From: Gemmatimonadaceae bacterium
Lineage (GTDB): Bacteria > Gemmatimonadota > Gemmatimonadetes > Gemmatimonadales > Gemmatimonadaceae
Length of the DNA: 64,000 nt
NCBI GenBank assembly: GCA_037721215.1
Contig: JBBJNV010000006.1
Coordinates: 1-64,000, forward strand
Direction of reading: 5' to 3'
Of the stretch, positions 15,795-24,638 are shown piece after piece. Position 1 is the stretch's first letter, and the number at the start of each line of letters is the position of its first letter. Below the pieces are notes generated by a model. It was not told the DNA's origin. It searched no databases and worked only from the letters and a program-made list of their open reading frames with translations. The position numbers and the translations under genes were made by a program.

Positions 15795-16922
15795 TTAGCC
15801 ACCCTGCCGGGCATCCTTCAGCCTGGCCATGTTTTGCTCAAAAAGGGAATTATTTGGAAGCACCTTTAGCGCACGCTCGTAGCAAGCGCCGGCTTGCGCG
15901 AGCTTCCCCAGCCGTTCGAGCACTACGCCCAAGCTATTCAATGCCAAGGGATGTGAAGTGTCGAGGCTGAGAGCCTTCCGCAGGAACGCTTCGGCATTCT
16001 CCGCCCGACCGTCCGCATCAGCGATCATTCCCAGCAATATCCAAGCTTCCGGACGGCGCGGCGCGATGGATTTGCAGCGCTCCAGGGCGCGCTCCGCCAG
16101 CTTGTAACGGCGAAGCTCCTTGCGGATCGACCCTAGGAGCAGCCAGCTGCGGTAACAGACGGGGTCGAGCTTGACGGCTTTGGTGGCCGCCGCGAGAGCT
16201 TCCTCGTCGTGGCCCAGGGAGAAATGGCCGATGGCTACGTTGTAGTGATTCCAATGGTCGCCTGGGTATAGCCGCATGTGGCGGATCTCGTTCCGCAGGC
16301 GCGCAGCTTGTTTTTTCCGGATGAATGCGCCGCCGCCTTTGAGCGAATGGAAGTGATGGATAACGGCGGCTGATTCGCAGAACCCATCGCTATAGGCTCG
16401 CAGGGATCGCTTCGGATTAGTGTGGACGCTGAATCCTTCGATGTACCGCGCCTCGGGAACCCTTCTGAACATGCGGAAAATGCGCGCCTCGGAGAAGCCT
16501 GAGCAGCGGCTGAAGCTCTCCTCGGGCGGATACCGCCCGTCGTTCTTGCGCCAGGCGCTCAACAGGTTCATCTGATCGGAGTACTCCCGCACGATAAAAT
16601 GGACTCCCGTGGCGGCAGGCTGCCTTGCCAGGGCGCGAAGCCCGGCGAGATCTTTGCGGGCAACGCTTTCGTCTCCGTCGAGCACCAGGATCCAATCGCA
16701 AGTAGCCTCCTCGATGTAGAGGTTCCGCGCCCGCCCCAAGCTGCCATCCCATTTGTATCGCAGAACCCTGGCGCCCGCGGCCTCGGCGAGCTTGCGCGTG
16801 CCGTCGCTCGAGCCGGTGTCTACTACGAGTATCTCGTCTACTATCGGCTCGACGCTGGCGATCGCCCGCTGGATGAGGAGCGATTCGTTCTTTACAACCA
16901 TGCAGAGCGCGATGCTAGCCAT
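15795..16922 (-). CDS. family 2 glycosyltransferase with C-terminal TPR repeats
   Basis: A 375-residue two-part protein. Residues 1-220 form a GT-A domain (IALCMVVKNESLLIQRAIAS, VVDTGSSDGT, VLDGDES as the DxD motif, and a late HHFHS). From about residue 225 the sequence turns into tetratricopeptide repeats, for example GHDEEALAAATKAVKLDP and GKLAQAGACYERALKVLP. This layout is common in glycosyltransferases that modify proteins or cell-surface glycans, with TPRs binding the acceptor. That is of interest next to a candidate modified peptide. It is first in a two-gene unit with the barrel protein. Confidence 0.85.
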   Translation of the reverse strand: MASIALCMVVKNESLLIQRAIASVEPIVDEILVVDTGSSDGTRKLAEAAGARVLRYKWDGSLGRARNLYIEEATCDWILVLDGDESVARKDLAGLRALARQPAATGVHFIVREYSDQMNLLSAWRKNDGRYPPEESFSRCSGFSEARIFRMFRRVPEARYIEGFSVHTNPKRSLRAYSDGFCESAAVIHHFHSLKGGGAFIRKKQAARLRNEIRHMRLYPGDHWNHYNVAIGHFSLGHDEEALAAATKAVKLDPVCYRSWLLLGSIRKELRRYKLAERALERCKSIAPRRPEAWILLGMIADADGRAENAEAFLRKALSLDTSHPLALNSLGVVLERLGKLAQAGACYERALKVLPNNSLFEQNMARLKDARQGG

Positions 16923-17274
16923 AGTTCAAATGGGCATGGTTCGAAGCGGCGATGCTCGCCGCCCGCCCGCAGCCTCCAGACTCGGGTAGTTTTTACGCCC
17001 TTGGCGGATGGGCTGTCGTTTCCGCATTGCACTGGCGGGCGGATGCCGCTTATCCATTAGGATGGAGGCGCCTTCAGCCAGGCCGCAATTTCTCCTAATT
17101 ATAATTATCTAAACTCGCAAGCGCTGTTTGCGGAACAAGAAAACCTTGAGCGAGCTCCGGGCTATTTCCTATAGCATGTGCTTCGCCCGCGAGCTTCCGC
17201 CGGCGCGCCGCAACGATAACTTCGGATGCGGAGGACCGGATCGCTATGGATAATCCCGAAAACTTCGAGGCGAG
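16923..17274. other. non-coding interval with an AT-rich palindrome
   Basis: No gene is visible on either strand; the short frames do not resemble proteins. It lies between the minus-strand GT2-TPR gene and the plus-strand methyltransferase remnant, so it should hold promoters for both. Its most distinct element is the 12-bp perfect palindrome at 17096-17107 (listed separately). Confidence 0.45.
17096..17107. promoter_or_regulatory. 12-bp AT-only palindrome TAATTATAATTA
   Basis: A perfect palindrome made only of A and T inside GC-rich DNA, about 175 bp before the GT2-TPR start. It could be a regulator site or a melting region for the minus-strand promoter. No -35/-10 pair could be set with confidence. 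Confidence 0.3.
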
Positions 17275-17907
17275 ATGAAACCTGAGATTGCCGCCTATCT
17301 GCGCTATCCGCGCTGCGAGGGAGAGCTTAGCTGCGAGCGGACAGATATCGGCAATGGCCGCCTTAAATCGGGCGCGCTGGAGTGCCGTTCCGGCCATTCC
17401 TTCCCGATCGCGGATTACCTGCCGACATTCTCGCCGGCGCTGGGATACGTGGGCGCCTTCGAGTTCCTGTGGTCCACGCCTTCATGCGACTTGACGGTAG
17501 CACACGGGGATACTTTTGTACGCGAGCTCACCGAGCGGGAGTTCTCGCAGCAGACCCGGCGGGCAGCCTCGCGGGTAAACTGGTGCTGGACGCGGGGTGC
17601 GGAGGGGCGCGCTTCGCGGAGTATCTCGCCGGGTTCGGCGCGGAAGTGATCGGCGTAGACATGGTTGAGCGCGCGCTGCGGGGCGACATCCAGCGCAATC
17701 TGGCCAGAGAACCTGAATTTTTTCCAGGTGAACCTTTTCGACCTGCCCTTCAGGGAAGGCGTCTTCGACTTCATCTATAGCCTCGGCGTGCTGCACCATA
17801 CGCCGGATTGCGAAAAAGCCTTCAAAGGGCTCGTGCGGCATCACGGAAAACAGGATGCCATCAATGGAGCCCGAGTCGTGGAGCGGAAGTATGTGTGGAT
17901 TAAATAG
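17275..17907 (+). pseudogene. SAM-dependent methyltransferase, frameshifted and truncated
   Basis: Three frames together read as one class I methyltransferase with a short zinc-ribbon-like (Trm112-type) N-terminus. Frame one gives LKSGALECRSGHSFPIADYL; frame two, from about 17555, gives GKLVLDAGCGGARFAEYL and VIGVDM (SAM-binding motif I and following strand); frame three, from about 17708, gives NLFDLPFREGVFDFIYS and GVLHHTPDCEKAFKGL. Indels near 17555 and 17708 break it. After GLVR, about 17838, homology stops and a short unrelated tail leads to a stop at 17907, so the C-terminal half is gone. Such enzymes often methylate glycans or lipids in surface-polysaccharide clusters. Confidence 0.75.
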
Positions 17908-17912
17908 TCATC

Positions 17913-17935
17913 TTATGCAGCGAGGCGGTGCATAA
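17913..17935. repeat. 7-bp inverted repeat at the island boundary
   Basis: TTATGCA (17913-17919) and TGCATAA (17929-17935) are perfect inverted arms with a 9-base loop. They start six bases after the pseudogene stop and end exactly where the truncated LacI-type sequence begins. It might be a weak terminator or a recombination scar. It does not match the integron attC core. Confidence 0.4.
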
Positions 17936-17943
17936 CGTTACGC

Positions 17944-18684
17944 GTGACTCGCGAAATTCCGCGCGACCGGCACATTCAGACGCTGCTCGAGCGGCAGGTG
18001 GATGGAATCATGGTCGATGCCATCGGTGGAGCGTCACTGCCGGCAGCGATGCTCGAAGGCGCTAACCTTGTTCTCATCGACGAACCTCCCAACAAATGGC
18101 CCGGCGTGGCGAGCGATGCTTTTGGTGCGGGACGCGTCGCGGCAGAGCACCTGTTATCGCTCGGTCACGAGCGGTTCGGATTTCTGGGTCCCGCGACCAA
18201 TGTCCACGCGATCCGGATGCGCGAACGCGGCTTCGTGAGAACAATCGGCGGGCGTGGCTTTGCGGTCAGCTCGACAGCGTTGCGTCGAGTACCCGCTACA
18301 GCGGCAGGCGGCCAGGTGGGCATGCGGGCACTGCTCGCGCTCGAGTCACGACCGACAGCGGTATTCTGCACCAACGATCTCGTTGCAGCCGGTGCGCTCA
18401 AGGTTTGTTCTGTCGACTCTGTTCGCGTGCCACAGGACATGTCGATTGTCGGCTGCGACGACATCGAGCTCGCGTCACTCCTGCTACCCGAGCTGACAAC
18501 GGTTGCGATCCCCGCGCGGGAGCTCGGAGCGCGTGCGGCCCGACTTCTCCTCAACCATATGAGGAGTGACGAAGCGGAACCCCGTCCGGATACCAGGCCA
18601 CAGCGAATGGTTGCCTCGCGGCTGGTGATCCGTGGATCGACGGCCGTGCCTCCAAAACCGAAAAGCCCGAAATCGCCCTCGTGA
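17944..18684 (+). CDS. LacI-type ligand-binding domain, N-terminally truncated
   Basis: A 246-residue protein matching the second half of a LacI/GalR regulator: HIQTLLERQVDGIMVDA, then GRVAAEHLLSLGHERFGFLG, PTAVFCTNDLVAAGALK and IVGCDDIELASLLLPELTTV. The HTH domain and the first 70 or so residues of the sugar-binding domain are missing; LacI-like sequence starts at about 17930, right at the inverted repeat. A GTG at 17944 could start translation, giving a regulator that cannot bind DNA. The stop overlaps the next GTG by four bases (GTGA), so the stub still heads the operon. Probably a decayed local regulator of these genes. Confidence 0.75.
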   Translation: MTREIPRDRHIQTLLERQVDGIMVDAIGGASLPAAMLEGANLVLIDEPPNKWPGVASDAFGAGRVAAEHLLSLGHERFGFLGPATNVHAIRMRERGFVRTIGGRGFAVSSTALRRVPATAAGGQVGMRALLALESRPTAVFCTNDLVAAGALKVCSVDSVRVPQDMSIVGCDDIELASLLLPELTTVAIPARELGARAARLLLNHMRSDEAEPRPDTRPQRMVASRLVIRGSTAVPPKPKSPKSPS

Positions 18685-19679
18685 GTAGAGGTCTCCGTAA
18701 CGCAGCAATTCTTGGAACGGGTTCCTACGTACCCGACCGCATCGTCACCAACGCCGAGCTTTCCGAGATCCTCGGCGAAGATATCGACGACTTTGTCGCG
18801 AACAACCTCGGCATCAGGGAGAGGCGTTACTGCGCCCCGAATGAGTCCACGGCGGATCTCGCGGCGGCTGCTGCATTTCAGGCACTGGATGCCGCGAATC
18901 TTGCCGCCATGGACATCGATCTGTTGATAGTCGCAACTGACACACCGGAGTATGTATCGCCGGCAACAGCGGCTGTAGTGCAGGCGCGGATCGGCGCGTG
19001 GAAAGCAGGCGTGTTCGACATCAACAGTGCCTGCGCGGGCTTCGTCACTGCACTCGACGTAGCGTGGAAGTACATACGCGCAGACGAACGGTACGAACGG
19101 GTGCTGGTGGTCGGCGCCTATGCCATGTCCAAATTCATCGATCAGGCTGACAAGAAAACGTCAACCATTTTCGCGGATGGTGCGGGCGCGGTAGTCGTCG
19201 GAGCATCCGACAAACCAGGGATGCTAGCTTCGGAGCTGTTTGCTGATGGCCGGCTTGCCGGGGGAATGGGGATATTTGCGGGCGGAACGGCGGAGCCGAT
19301 CACCGAAGATGTCATTCGTGATGGGAAGCGAAACAGGCTTCGCTTCGTGACAAAGTATCCGCGCGAAGTGAACGAAGAGGGATGGCCGCGGATTGCGCGC
19401 TCGGTGCTTGCTCGAATCGGCCGTGATGAGACCGATGTCGACATGTGGCTTTGGACACAGGTAAATCTCTCGACCATCAGAGGAGTCATGGAAACGCTGG
19501 GGCAGCCGATGGAGAAGGCGCACACCGTCATGGGAAAGTGGGGATATACGGGGGCTGCATGCCTGCCGATGGCACTCGACGATGCGGTTCGGGGCGGGCG
19601 GCTGAATGAGGGGGATCTCATTCTTCTAACCGGCTCCGGTGCGGGATTGACGATGGGATGCATGGCGCTCGAATGGTAA
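18681..19679 (+). CDS. 3-oxoacyl-ACP synthase III-like enzyme with altered active site
   Basis: A 332-residue thiolase-fold protein of the FabH/KASIII type: AILGTGSYVPDRIVTN at the start, the active-site Cys in NSACAGF, and GSGAGLTMG at the end. Two of three catalytic residues differ. The HQAN motif of FabH reads TQVN, so His is Thr, and the GNTSAAS motif reads GYTGAAC, so Asn is Tyr. The nucleophile alone suggests acyl transfer without decarboxylative condensation, or another substrate class. The neighbours (hydratase, esterase, acyl-CoA ligase, symporter) point to acyl or hydroxyacyl metabolism. It starts with GTG at 18681. Confidence 0.8.
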   Translation: MSRGLRNAAILGTGSYVPDRIVTNAELSEILGEDIDDFVANNLGIRERRYCAPNESTADLAAAAAFQALDAANLAAMDIDLLIVATDTPEYVSPATAAVVQARIGAWKAGVFDINSACAGFVTALDVAWKYIRADERYERVLVVGAYAMSKFIDQADKKTSTIFADGAGAVVVGASDKPGMLASELFADGRLAGGMGIFAGGTAEPITEDVIRDGKRNRLRFVTKYPREVNEEGWPRIARSVLARIGRDETDVDMWLWTQVNLSTIRGVMETLGQPMEKAHTVMGKWGYTGAACLPMALDDAVRGGRLNEGDLILLTGSGAGLTMGCMALEW

Positions 19680-20194
19680 AACCGGATCTCACGAGGCGAG
19701 TTGCGAGATTCGCTTTGATCGCTGCCATATGCATGATCGCGCTGGGATATGCATCAGCATTTACACCCGGAGGCGCACCGGCGTGGGCGCCGTGGATGCT
19801 GGCTCTTGGCATCCCCACCGCGCTCGGGGGTGTGATGGCACTTGGCGCTGCACGAGGCAGTGCCGGTATCGGGCAGCTCAAGGTGCCATTCGTATTCGTA
19901 TTCCTGGTTCTGGCGACCGGGTTCTGCGCGGCTCTGGCATTGCCCGCCAGCGAGGGTCCGCTCAGTGAACTGTGGCTCGGGCTGCCAGCACGCGCGGCGA
20001 TTGTCATATACGGTATCGGGCTGCTCCCGATTGTAGTGCTCCCCGTTGCGTACGCGCTCACGTTCGAGACGCAAACCCTGAGTGCGTCGGACATCGAGCG
20101 GGTTCGCACCCTGGCCCGTGAGATTCGCGAGGAAACCGACCGCAAAGGGGGCAAGACAGCGGCCGGCTCAACCACGAGTGAGGGTGCATCGTGA
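19673..20194 (+). CDS. small membrane protein preceding the symporter
   Basis: A 173-residue protein with four likely membrane segments (around residues 10-28, 36-55, 70-90 and 105-128) and a charged cytoplasmic tail from about 140. Its start overlaps the KASIII-like gene by seven bases and its end overlaps the symporter by four, so it is made with the symporter and may be its accessory subunit, as DUF485 proteins are for ActP. It does not look like DUF485 itself. The family is unknown to me. An ATG at 19658 in the same frame is a possible alternative start. Confidence 0.6.
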   Translation: MVKPDLTRRVARFALIAAICMIALGYASAFTPGGAPAWAPWMLALGIPTALGGVMALGAARGSAGIGQLKVPFVFVFLVLATGFCAALALPASEGPLSELWLGLPARAAIVIYGIGLLPIVVLPVAYALTFETQTLSASDIERVRTLAREIREETDRKGGKTAAGSTTSEGAS

Positions 20195-21720
20195 CGGCCC
20201 TGATCCCAGGCATAAATGTATGGGCCATCATACAAGCGTCGCTGCCCCGCGTTGCGCAGCCAGCGGTGATTGCGGTGGGTATTGCGTACTTCGCAGTAAT
20301 CATCGGCATCAGCGTATGGGCATCGCGACGGACGAAAACCGCCAGCGATTTTTTCGTTGCCGGGCATGGCATTGGCCTGATCGCGCTCACGGTCGCATCA
20401 GTTTCAACATCCGTGTCAGGGTTCGCGTTCATCGGAGGCCCGGGGCTGATCTACTCAATCGGGCTCGGGGCGATGTATCTGGTACTGCCCGCGTCGGTAA
20501 CCAACGTCATGGGCGCGTGGGTGCTCGCAAAAAGGATGCGGCTGCTTGGAGAAGCGCGGAGTCTGATGACCGTGCCCGATGCAATCGGAGCGCGATACCG
20601 CTCGCCTGCGGCGCAAGGCCTCGCCGGCTTTGCGATGCTGGTCGCAATCATCGGCTACATGGCGACCAACGCGCTCGCCATGGGTGTGGTCATCAACGCG
20701 ATATTCGGGATTGGAATTGGCTGGGGAATCTGGCTGGGGATGGGCTTCACCCTCGCGTACTCGGTGGCAGGGGGAATCCTCGCCGGCATTTACAACGATG
20801 TGTTTCAGGGAACGCTGATGGCCGCGGCATCGGTGTTGGTGTTCCTTTTCGTCCTCAGCGCAGGCGGTGGCCTTGGCGAAATATCGCGCACCATCCTCGG
20901 CACCGATCCGCAGTTCCTCAGCCCCTGGGGGAAGATCACCCCACTCGCCGCGCTGTCTTTCTTCTTTGTCTTCGCAATGGGATCACTCGGACAGCCGCAG
21001 GGAGTTCACAAGTACTACATGCTGCGCGATCCGCTTCAGCTGAAATGGTATCCACTTCTCAAAACGCTCGGCCTGATTCTCGTGCTGCTGCTTTACTTCG
21101 CTGTCGGCGTGGGCGTCAAGGCATTCGTTCTCAGCGGCCGTATGGCGCCCCTCACCGCAAATGATCAGGCAACCCCGGCGCTGCTGCTCAGCATCACGCC
21201 AATACTGCTCGCGGCGCTCGTATTTTCGGGAATCGCTGCAGCCACAATGAGCGCGGCGAACTCGTTCATCAACATCGGTGCCGCAGTAGTTATGCACGAC
21301 CTGCCCATCGCTTTTGGAAAGAGACTGAAGAATGAGCTGTTCTGGGGGCGAGTGGTGACTGTTTTTATTGCGATCGCCGCAGCGGTGATCGCTCAGAACT
21401 CGGGCTCGATGGTCGCGTTTCTGGGGATCTTCGGCTGGGGTTTGTTCGCTTCCACTCTCGTGCCTGCCTTGGCAGTCGGACTGAACTGGCAGGGCGCGAC
21501 GCGGGCGGGCGCGATTGCATCAATCGCGACTGGTCTGGTGGTGACGTTGTCGCTCGAGACGGCCGCATATCTCAAGGCTTTCTCTTTTCCGTCGGGTGTA
21601 ACTGCGTCGGCGGTGGCGTTGGTGCTGTCGTTCCTGGTTTTCTTCGTCGTGTCGTGGGTGACACGGAGTACCGCAGACGCGTCGATCGACCCCGACGTCC
21701 GGCTGATAATGGAACTCTGA
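20191..21720 (+). CDS. sodium:solute symporter (SSS family)
   Basis: A 509-residue transporter with about 13 hydrophobic helices and SSS hallmarks: SRRTKTASDFFVAGHGIGLIA in the first loop, TSVSGFAFIGGPGLIY in TM2, GSLGQPQGVHKYYMLRD in the middle and the AAATMSAANSFINIGA sodium-site helix. Related carriers move proline, pantothenate, acetate or other monocarboxylates with Na+. The operon contains an acyl-CoA ligase, a MaoC hydratase and a PHB-type esterase, so a short-chain (hydroxy)acid is the likeliest substrate; this is inference. The GTG start overlaps the upstream stop. Confidence 0.85.
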   Translation: MTALIPGINVWAIIQASLPRVAQPAVIAVGIAYFAVIIGISVWASRRTKTASDFFVAGHGIGLIALTVASVSTSVSGFAFIGGPGLIYSIGLGAMYLVLPASVTNVMGAWVLAKRMRLLGEARSLMTVPDAIGARYRSPAAQGLAGFAMLVAIIGYMATNALAMGVVINAIFGIGIGWGIWLGMGFTLAYSVAGGILAGIYNDVFQGTLMAAASVLVFLFVLSAGGGLGEISRTILGTDPQFLSPWGKITPLAALSFFFVFAMGSLGQPQGVHKYYMLRDPLQLKWYPLLKTLGLILVLLLYFAVGVGVKAFVLSGRMAPLTANDQATPALLLSITPILLAALVFSGIAAATMSAANSFINIGAAVVMHDLPIAFGKRLKNELFWGRVVTVFIAIAAAVIAQNSGSMVAFLGIFGWGLFASTLVPALAVGLNWQGATRAGAIASIATGLVVTLSLETAAYLKAFSFPSGVTASAVALVLSFLVFFVVSWVTRSTADASIDPDVRLIMEL

Positions 21721-21723
21721 CTG

Positions 21724-22143
21724 ATGCGACTGGAAGATCTGGCGGTTGGACAAACCGCGGAGTTCGCGAAGACCATTACCGATGCGGATGTGACCCTGTT
21801 TGCCGGAGTGACAGGCGACTTCAATCCCGTTCACATCGATGAGACGGCAGCGCAACGATCACGCTTCGGCGGGCGCATTGCTCACGGCATGCTGAGCGCA
21901 GGGATTATCTCGGCGACGATTGCCGGGAAATTGCCTGGACCTGGCTCGATTTATCTGTCCCAGACGTTGCGGTTCACCGCACCGGTGCGGATTGGCGATA
22001 CCGTCACTGCGTCAGTGTCCATTTTGGAGATTCTTACAGCAAAACGGCGCGTCCGTCTTTCAACTGTATGCCGAAATCAGAACGGTGCAACGGTCCTCGA
22101 CGGTGAGGCCACAGTGCTCGTGGAAGACAGCCATGATCCCTGA
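21724..22143 (+). CDS. MaoC-like (R)-specific enoyl-CoA hydratase
   Basis: A 139-residue hot-dog-fold protein, the usual length of PhaJ-type hydratases. The catalytic motif is clear: DVTLFAGVTGDFNPVHID with Asp and His, then the conserved Ser/Gly segment in GRIAHGMLSAG. The reaction is reversible hydration of trans-2-enoyl-CoA to (R)-3-hydroxyacyl-CoA, linking beta-oxidation with polyhydroxyalkanoate. It starts three bases after the symporter stop and overlaps the esterase gene by 11 bp. Confidence 0.88.
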   Translation: MRLEDLAVGQTAEFAKTITDADVTLFAGVTGDFNPVHIDETAAQRSRFGGRIAHGMLSAGIISATIAGKLPGPGSIYLSQTLRFTAPVRIGDTVTASVSILEILTAKRRVRLSTVCRNQNGATVLDGEATVLVEDSHDP

Positions 22144-23101
22144 TTCTCCCGCACCTCCGCCGGCAGTCGCGTGGGCTGCAGACACGTCGTCGATGACCAA
22201 CGGAGAGTTCGTCTGGCGGGAAGTGGCAACCGGGAGCGTAACTCGTCGCTACCGGCTCTACATACCGCGAGGCTACGACAAAAAACGGGCGCTGCCGCTG
22301 GTGGTGGTGCTACATGGGTGCACGCAGGGCGCGGACAATATTGCGCGTGGAACAAGATTCAACGCCGCCGCGGACGTGAAGAAGATCATCGTTGCGTATC
22401 CGGAGCAGCCTGCGTCCGCAAATGCACTTCGATGCTGGAACTGGTTTGAACCTGCGCATCAGCAACGGGATAAAGGAGAGCCGGCATCGATCGCCGCCAT
22501 CACCCGCCAGATCCTGCACGATATGCGCATCGACCCGGCTCGCGTATACATCGCGGGAGTCTCAGCGGGAGCAGCGATGGCTCTCAACGTCATGTATACG
22601 TACCCGGAGCTGTATGCCGCCCTCGGTGCGCATTCAGGGATTGCGTACGGCCACGCCTCATCGATCTCTGAAGGAGTGAAGGCGATGAGCACCGGGGCAG
22701 GCAATTCTCAACTGCTTGGCGAAGCGGCGGTGCGTGCGATGGGTGACCGCGCCAGACCAGTAGCTGCGATTGTGTTCCATGGTCGAGCCGATCCGGTAGT
22801 GAAAGTAGTGAATGGAGCACAGGTGGTGAGCCAGATCGTCGCAGCGAATTCCATAACAGGAACGCGCAAAAAAGGGGCGGCGACCGCCGTGACTCCCGTT
22901 TCACACGGAGAAACGAGCACTGGTTATCACTACGATCGCGTCGTTCATGGGAAGGGTAAGTCGACCGTCGAGCATTGGACCGTCGACGAGCTGGCGCACG
23001 CCTGGTCAGGTGGATCGCCCGACGGTACGTACACTGATGCCAGGGGGCCGGACGCAACCGCGGAGATGATTCGATTTTTTCTCGATCATCCCCGACGTTG
23101 A
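22133..23101 (+). CDS. PHB depolymerase-family esterase
   Basis: A 322-residue alpha/beta hydrolase. It shows VVVLHGCTQGADN (oxyanion region), the lipase box GVSAG with nucleophile Ser, HGRADPVVKV with the acid residue and LAHAWSGGSPDGTY with the catalytic His. These are marks of type 1 PHB depolymerase and related feruloyl or acetyl-xylan esterases. No signal peptide is obvious at the chosen ATG (22133), so it may act inside the cell or need an upstream start. Context favours hydroxyacyl-ester breakdown feeding the hydratase and the ligase. Confidence 0.82.
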   Translation: MIPDSPAPPPAVAWAADTSSMTNGEFVWREVATGSVTRRYRLYIPRGYDKKRALPLVVVLHGCTQGADNIARGTRFNAAADVKKIIVAYPEQPASANALRCWNWFEPAHQQRDKGEPASIAAITRQILHDMRIDPARVYIAGVSAGAAMALNVMYTYPELYAALGAHSGIAYGHASSISEGVKAMSTGAGNSQLLGEAAVRAMGDRARPVAAIVFHGRADPVVKVVNGAQVVSQIVAANSITGTRKKGAATAVTPVSHGETSTGYHYDRVVHGKGKSTVEHWTVDELAHAWSGGSPDGTYTDARGPDATAEMIRFFLDHPRR

Positions 23102-24637
23102 CCAGCCGTTTGACCGCAACGACAAACTGGCCCGTCTTCCCGCGATCTACCGATCCGCTGCGACACTGGAGCAAGCTTTCTCCAGACCGCGTGGCATTGG
23201 TGGACCGCAGGCGCAACAGCAGACAGACCTACGCCGAACTCAATACCGCCGCCGACGTCTGGGCAGGCAACCTGCGAGAACGCGGAGTAAAACGCGGCGA
23301 TAGAGTCGTCGTTATCGCTACCAACCGACATGAGATCCCAGAACTGTTTTTCGCCTGTTGCCGAGTGGATGCTTCGTTAGTATCGCTTAATTGGCGCCTT
23401 GCTGGCGCGGAACTCGACGCGATCTTAACGCATGCCAGACCGGTGCTGGTGATGGGTGAGTCAAGATTCCTCGACCTCATCTCTCCGAATAATCCGGCGA
23501 TCCGCGGTCGATCGATGTACGTCGACCTCGATGATCCACCCATCGATCTCACGCCCAACTCAACACCCAGTGCAGCCATCGCCGACGCCGAACTGGCGCC
23601 CGATGATCCAGCGCTGATTCTGTACACGTCGGGGAGTACTGGCCTCCCGAAGGGTGTGATCATCCCGCACCGGCAGATTCTCTTCAACGCGGTAGCGACG
23701 GCGACCGCGTGGGAGCTTGGGCCATCCGACATCGCGCCGGTGGCGACGCCCTTTTTTCACACCGGCGGATTCAATGTTTTCGCCACGCCGCTCTGGCATC
23801 GCGGCGGAACGGTTGTGCTGTTCGACCAATTCGAGGGCCAGCTTCATGGAAGGATTGGCGGAGGAGAAGTGCACGGTAGCGTTGACGGTTCCAACGCAGC
23901 TTGTGATGTTGCGGGCGAGCGCGCGCTGGGGCATTGACTTGCCCGCGCTGCGCTACTTCATATCCGGGGGTGCCACGTGCCCGCCGTCGCTGTCGGCAGC
24001 GGTACGCGAAGCTGGATATACGCTGCGCGAGGGGTATGGTCTAACCGAGTGTGGGCCGAACTGCTTCGCGATCTCTGACGCCGAATCACCGGCGAATCCC
24101 GGATGTGTCGGACGTCCGGTGCCGTTTCTCGAGATGCGGCTTGTCACCGAAGACGGCGGTGACGCCGCAACTGGTGAGCCGGGTGAGTTGCTGCTGCGCG
24201 GGCCGCAGATGTTCGGAGGCTACCTGCACGACGCTGATCGCACTGAAGAGGCGATCGCCGGCGAAGGCTGGCTCCGTACCGGCGACCTCGCGACGCGTAA
24301 CGAAGCGGGACTCTACTCGATCTCCGGGCGCCGGAAGGAGATGTTCATATCCGGAGGCGAAAACGTATTTCCCGCTGAAGTCGAATCGGTGCTGACGGCG
24401 CACCCGTGTGTTGGTGAAGCCGTAGTGGTGGGAGTCGCAGATCCGTTGTGGGGAGAGGTCGGCAGGGCATTCGTAATATTGAAGGATGTCCCCGGTCTGC
24501 CATCGTGCGAGGAACTCACGGGATTTACCCGCCAGCGGCTCGCGGGCTACAAGGTGCCGAAGTCGATGATGTTTGTCAGAGAGTTCCCGCGGCTGGGGTC
24601 GGGCAAACCCGACCGCCGCGCATTGGCCTTGATGTAG
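23098..24637 (+). pseudogene. acyl-CoA ligase (AMP-binding), single frameshift
   Basis: Two overlapping frames join into one AMP-forming acyl-CoA synthetase of about 512 residues. The first part holds the P-loop-like LILYTSGSTGLPKGVII; the second holds YGLTECGPN, the hinge segment TGDLATRNEAGLYSISGRRKE and a C-terminal GSGKPDRRAL with the catalytic Lys. The shift is at the GGG at 23835-23837: removing one G restores the expected FDQFEASFMEGLAEE. It is either a sequencing error in a G run or a true recent mutation; no other damage is visible. It starts with TTG overlapping the esterase stop. Similarity is to medium/long-chain or FadD-like ligases. Confidence 0.85.
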
Positions 24638-24638
24638 G

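Noticed and set aside
17913-17940. Integron attC site at the boundary
   Set aside because: TGCATAACGTTA resembles part of an attC core, but GTTRRRY/RYYYAAC consensus and a second pair of boxes are missing, and there is no integrase.
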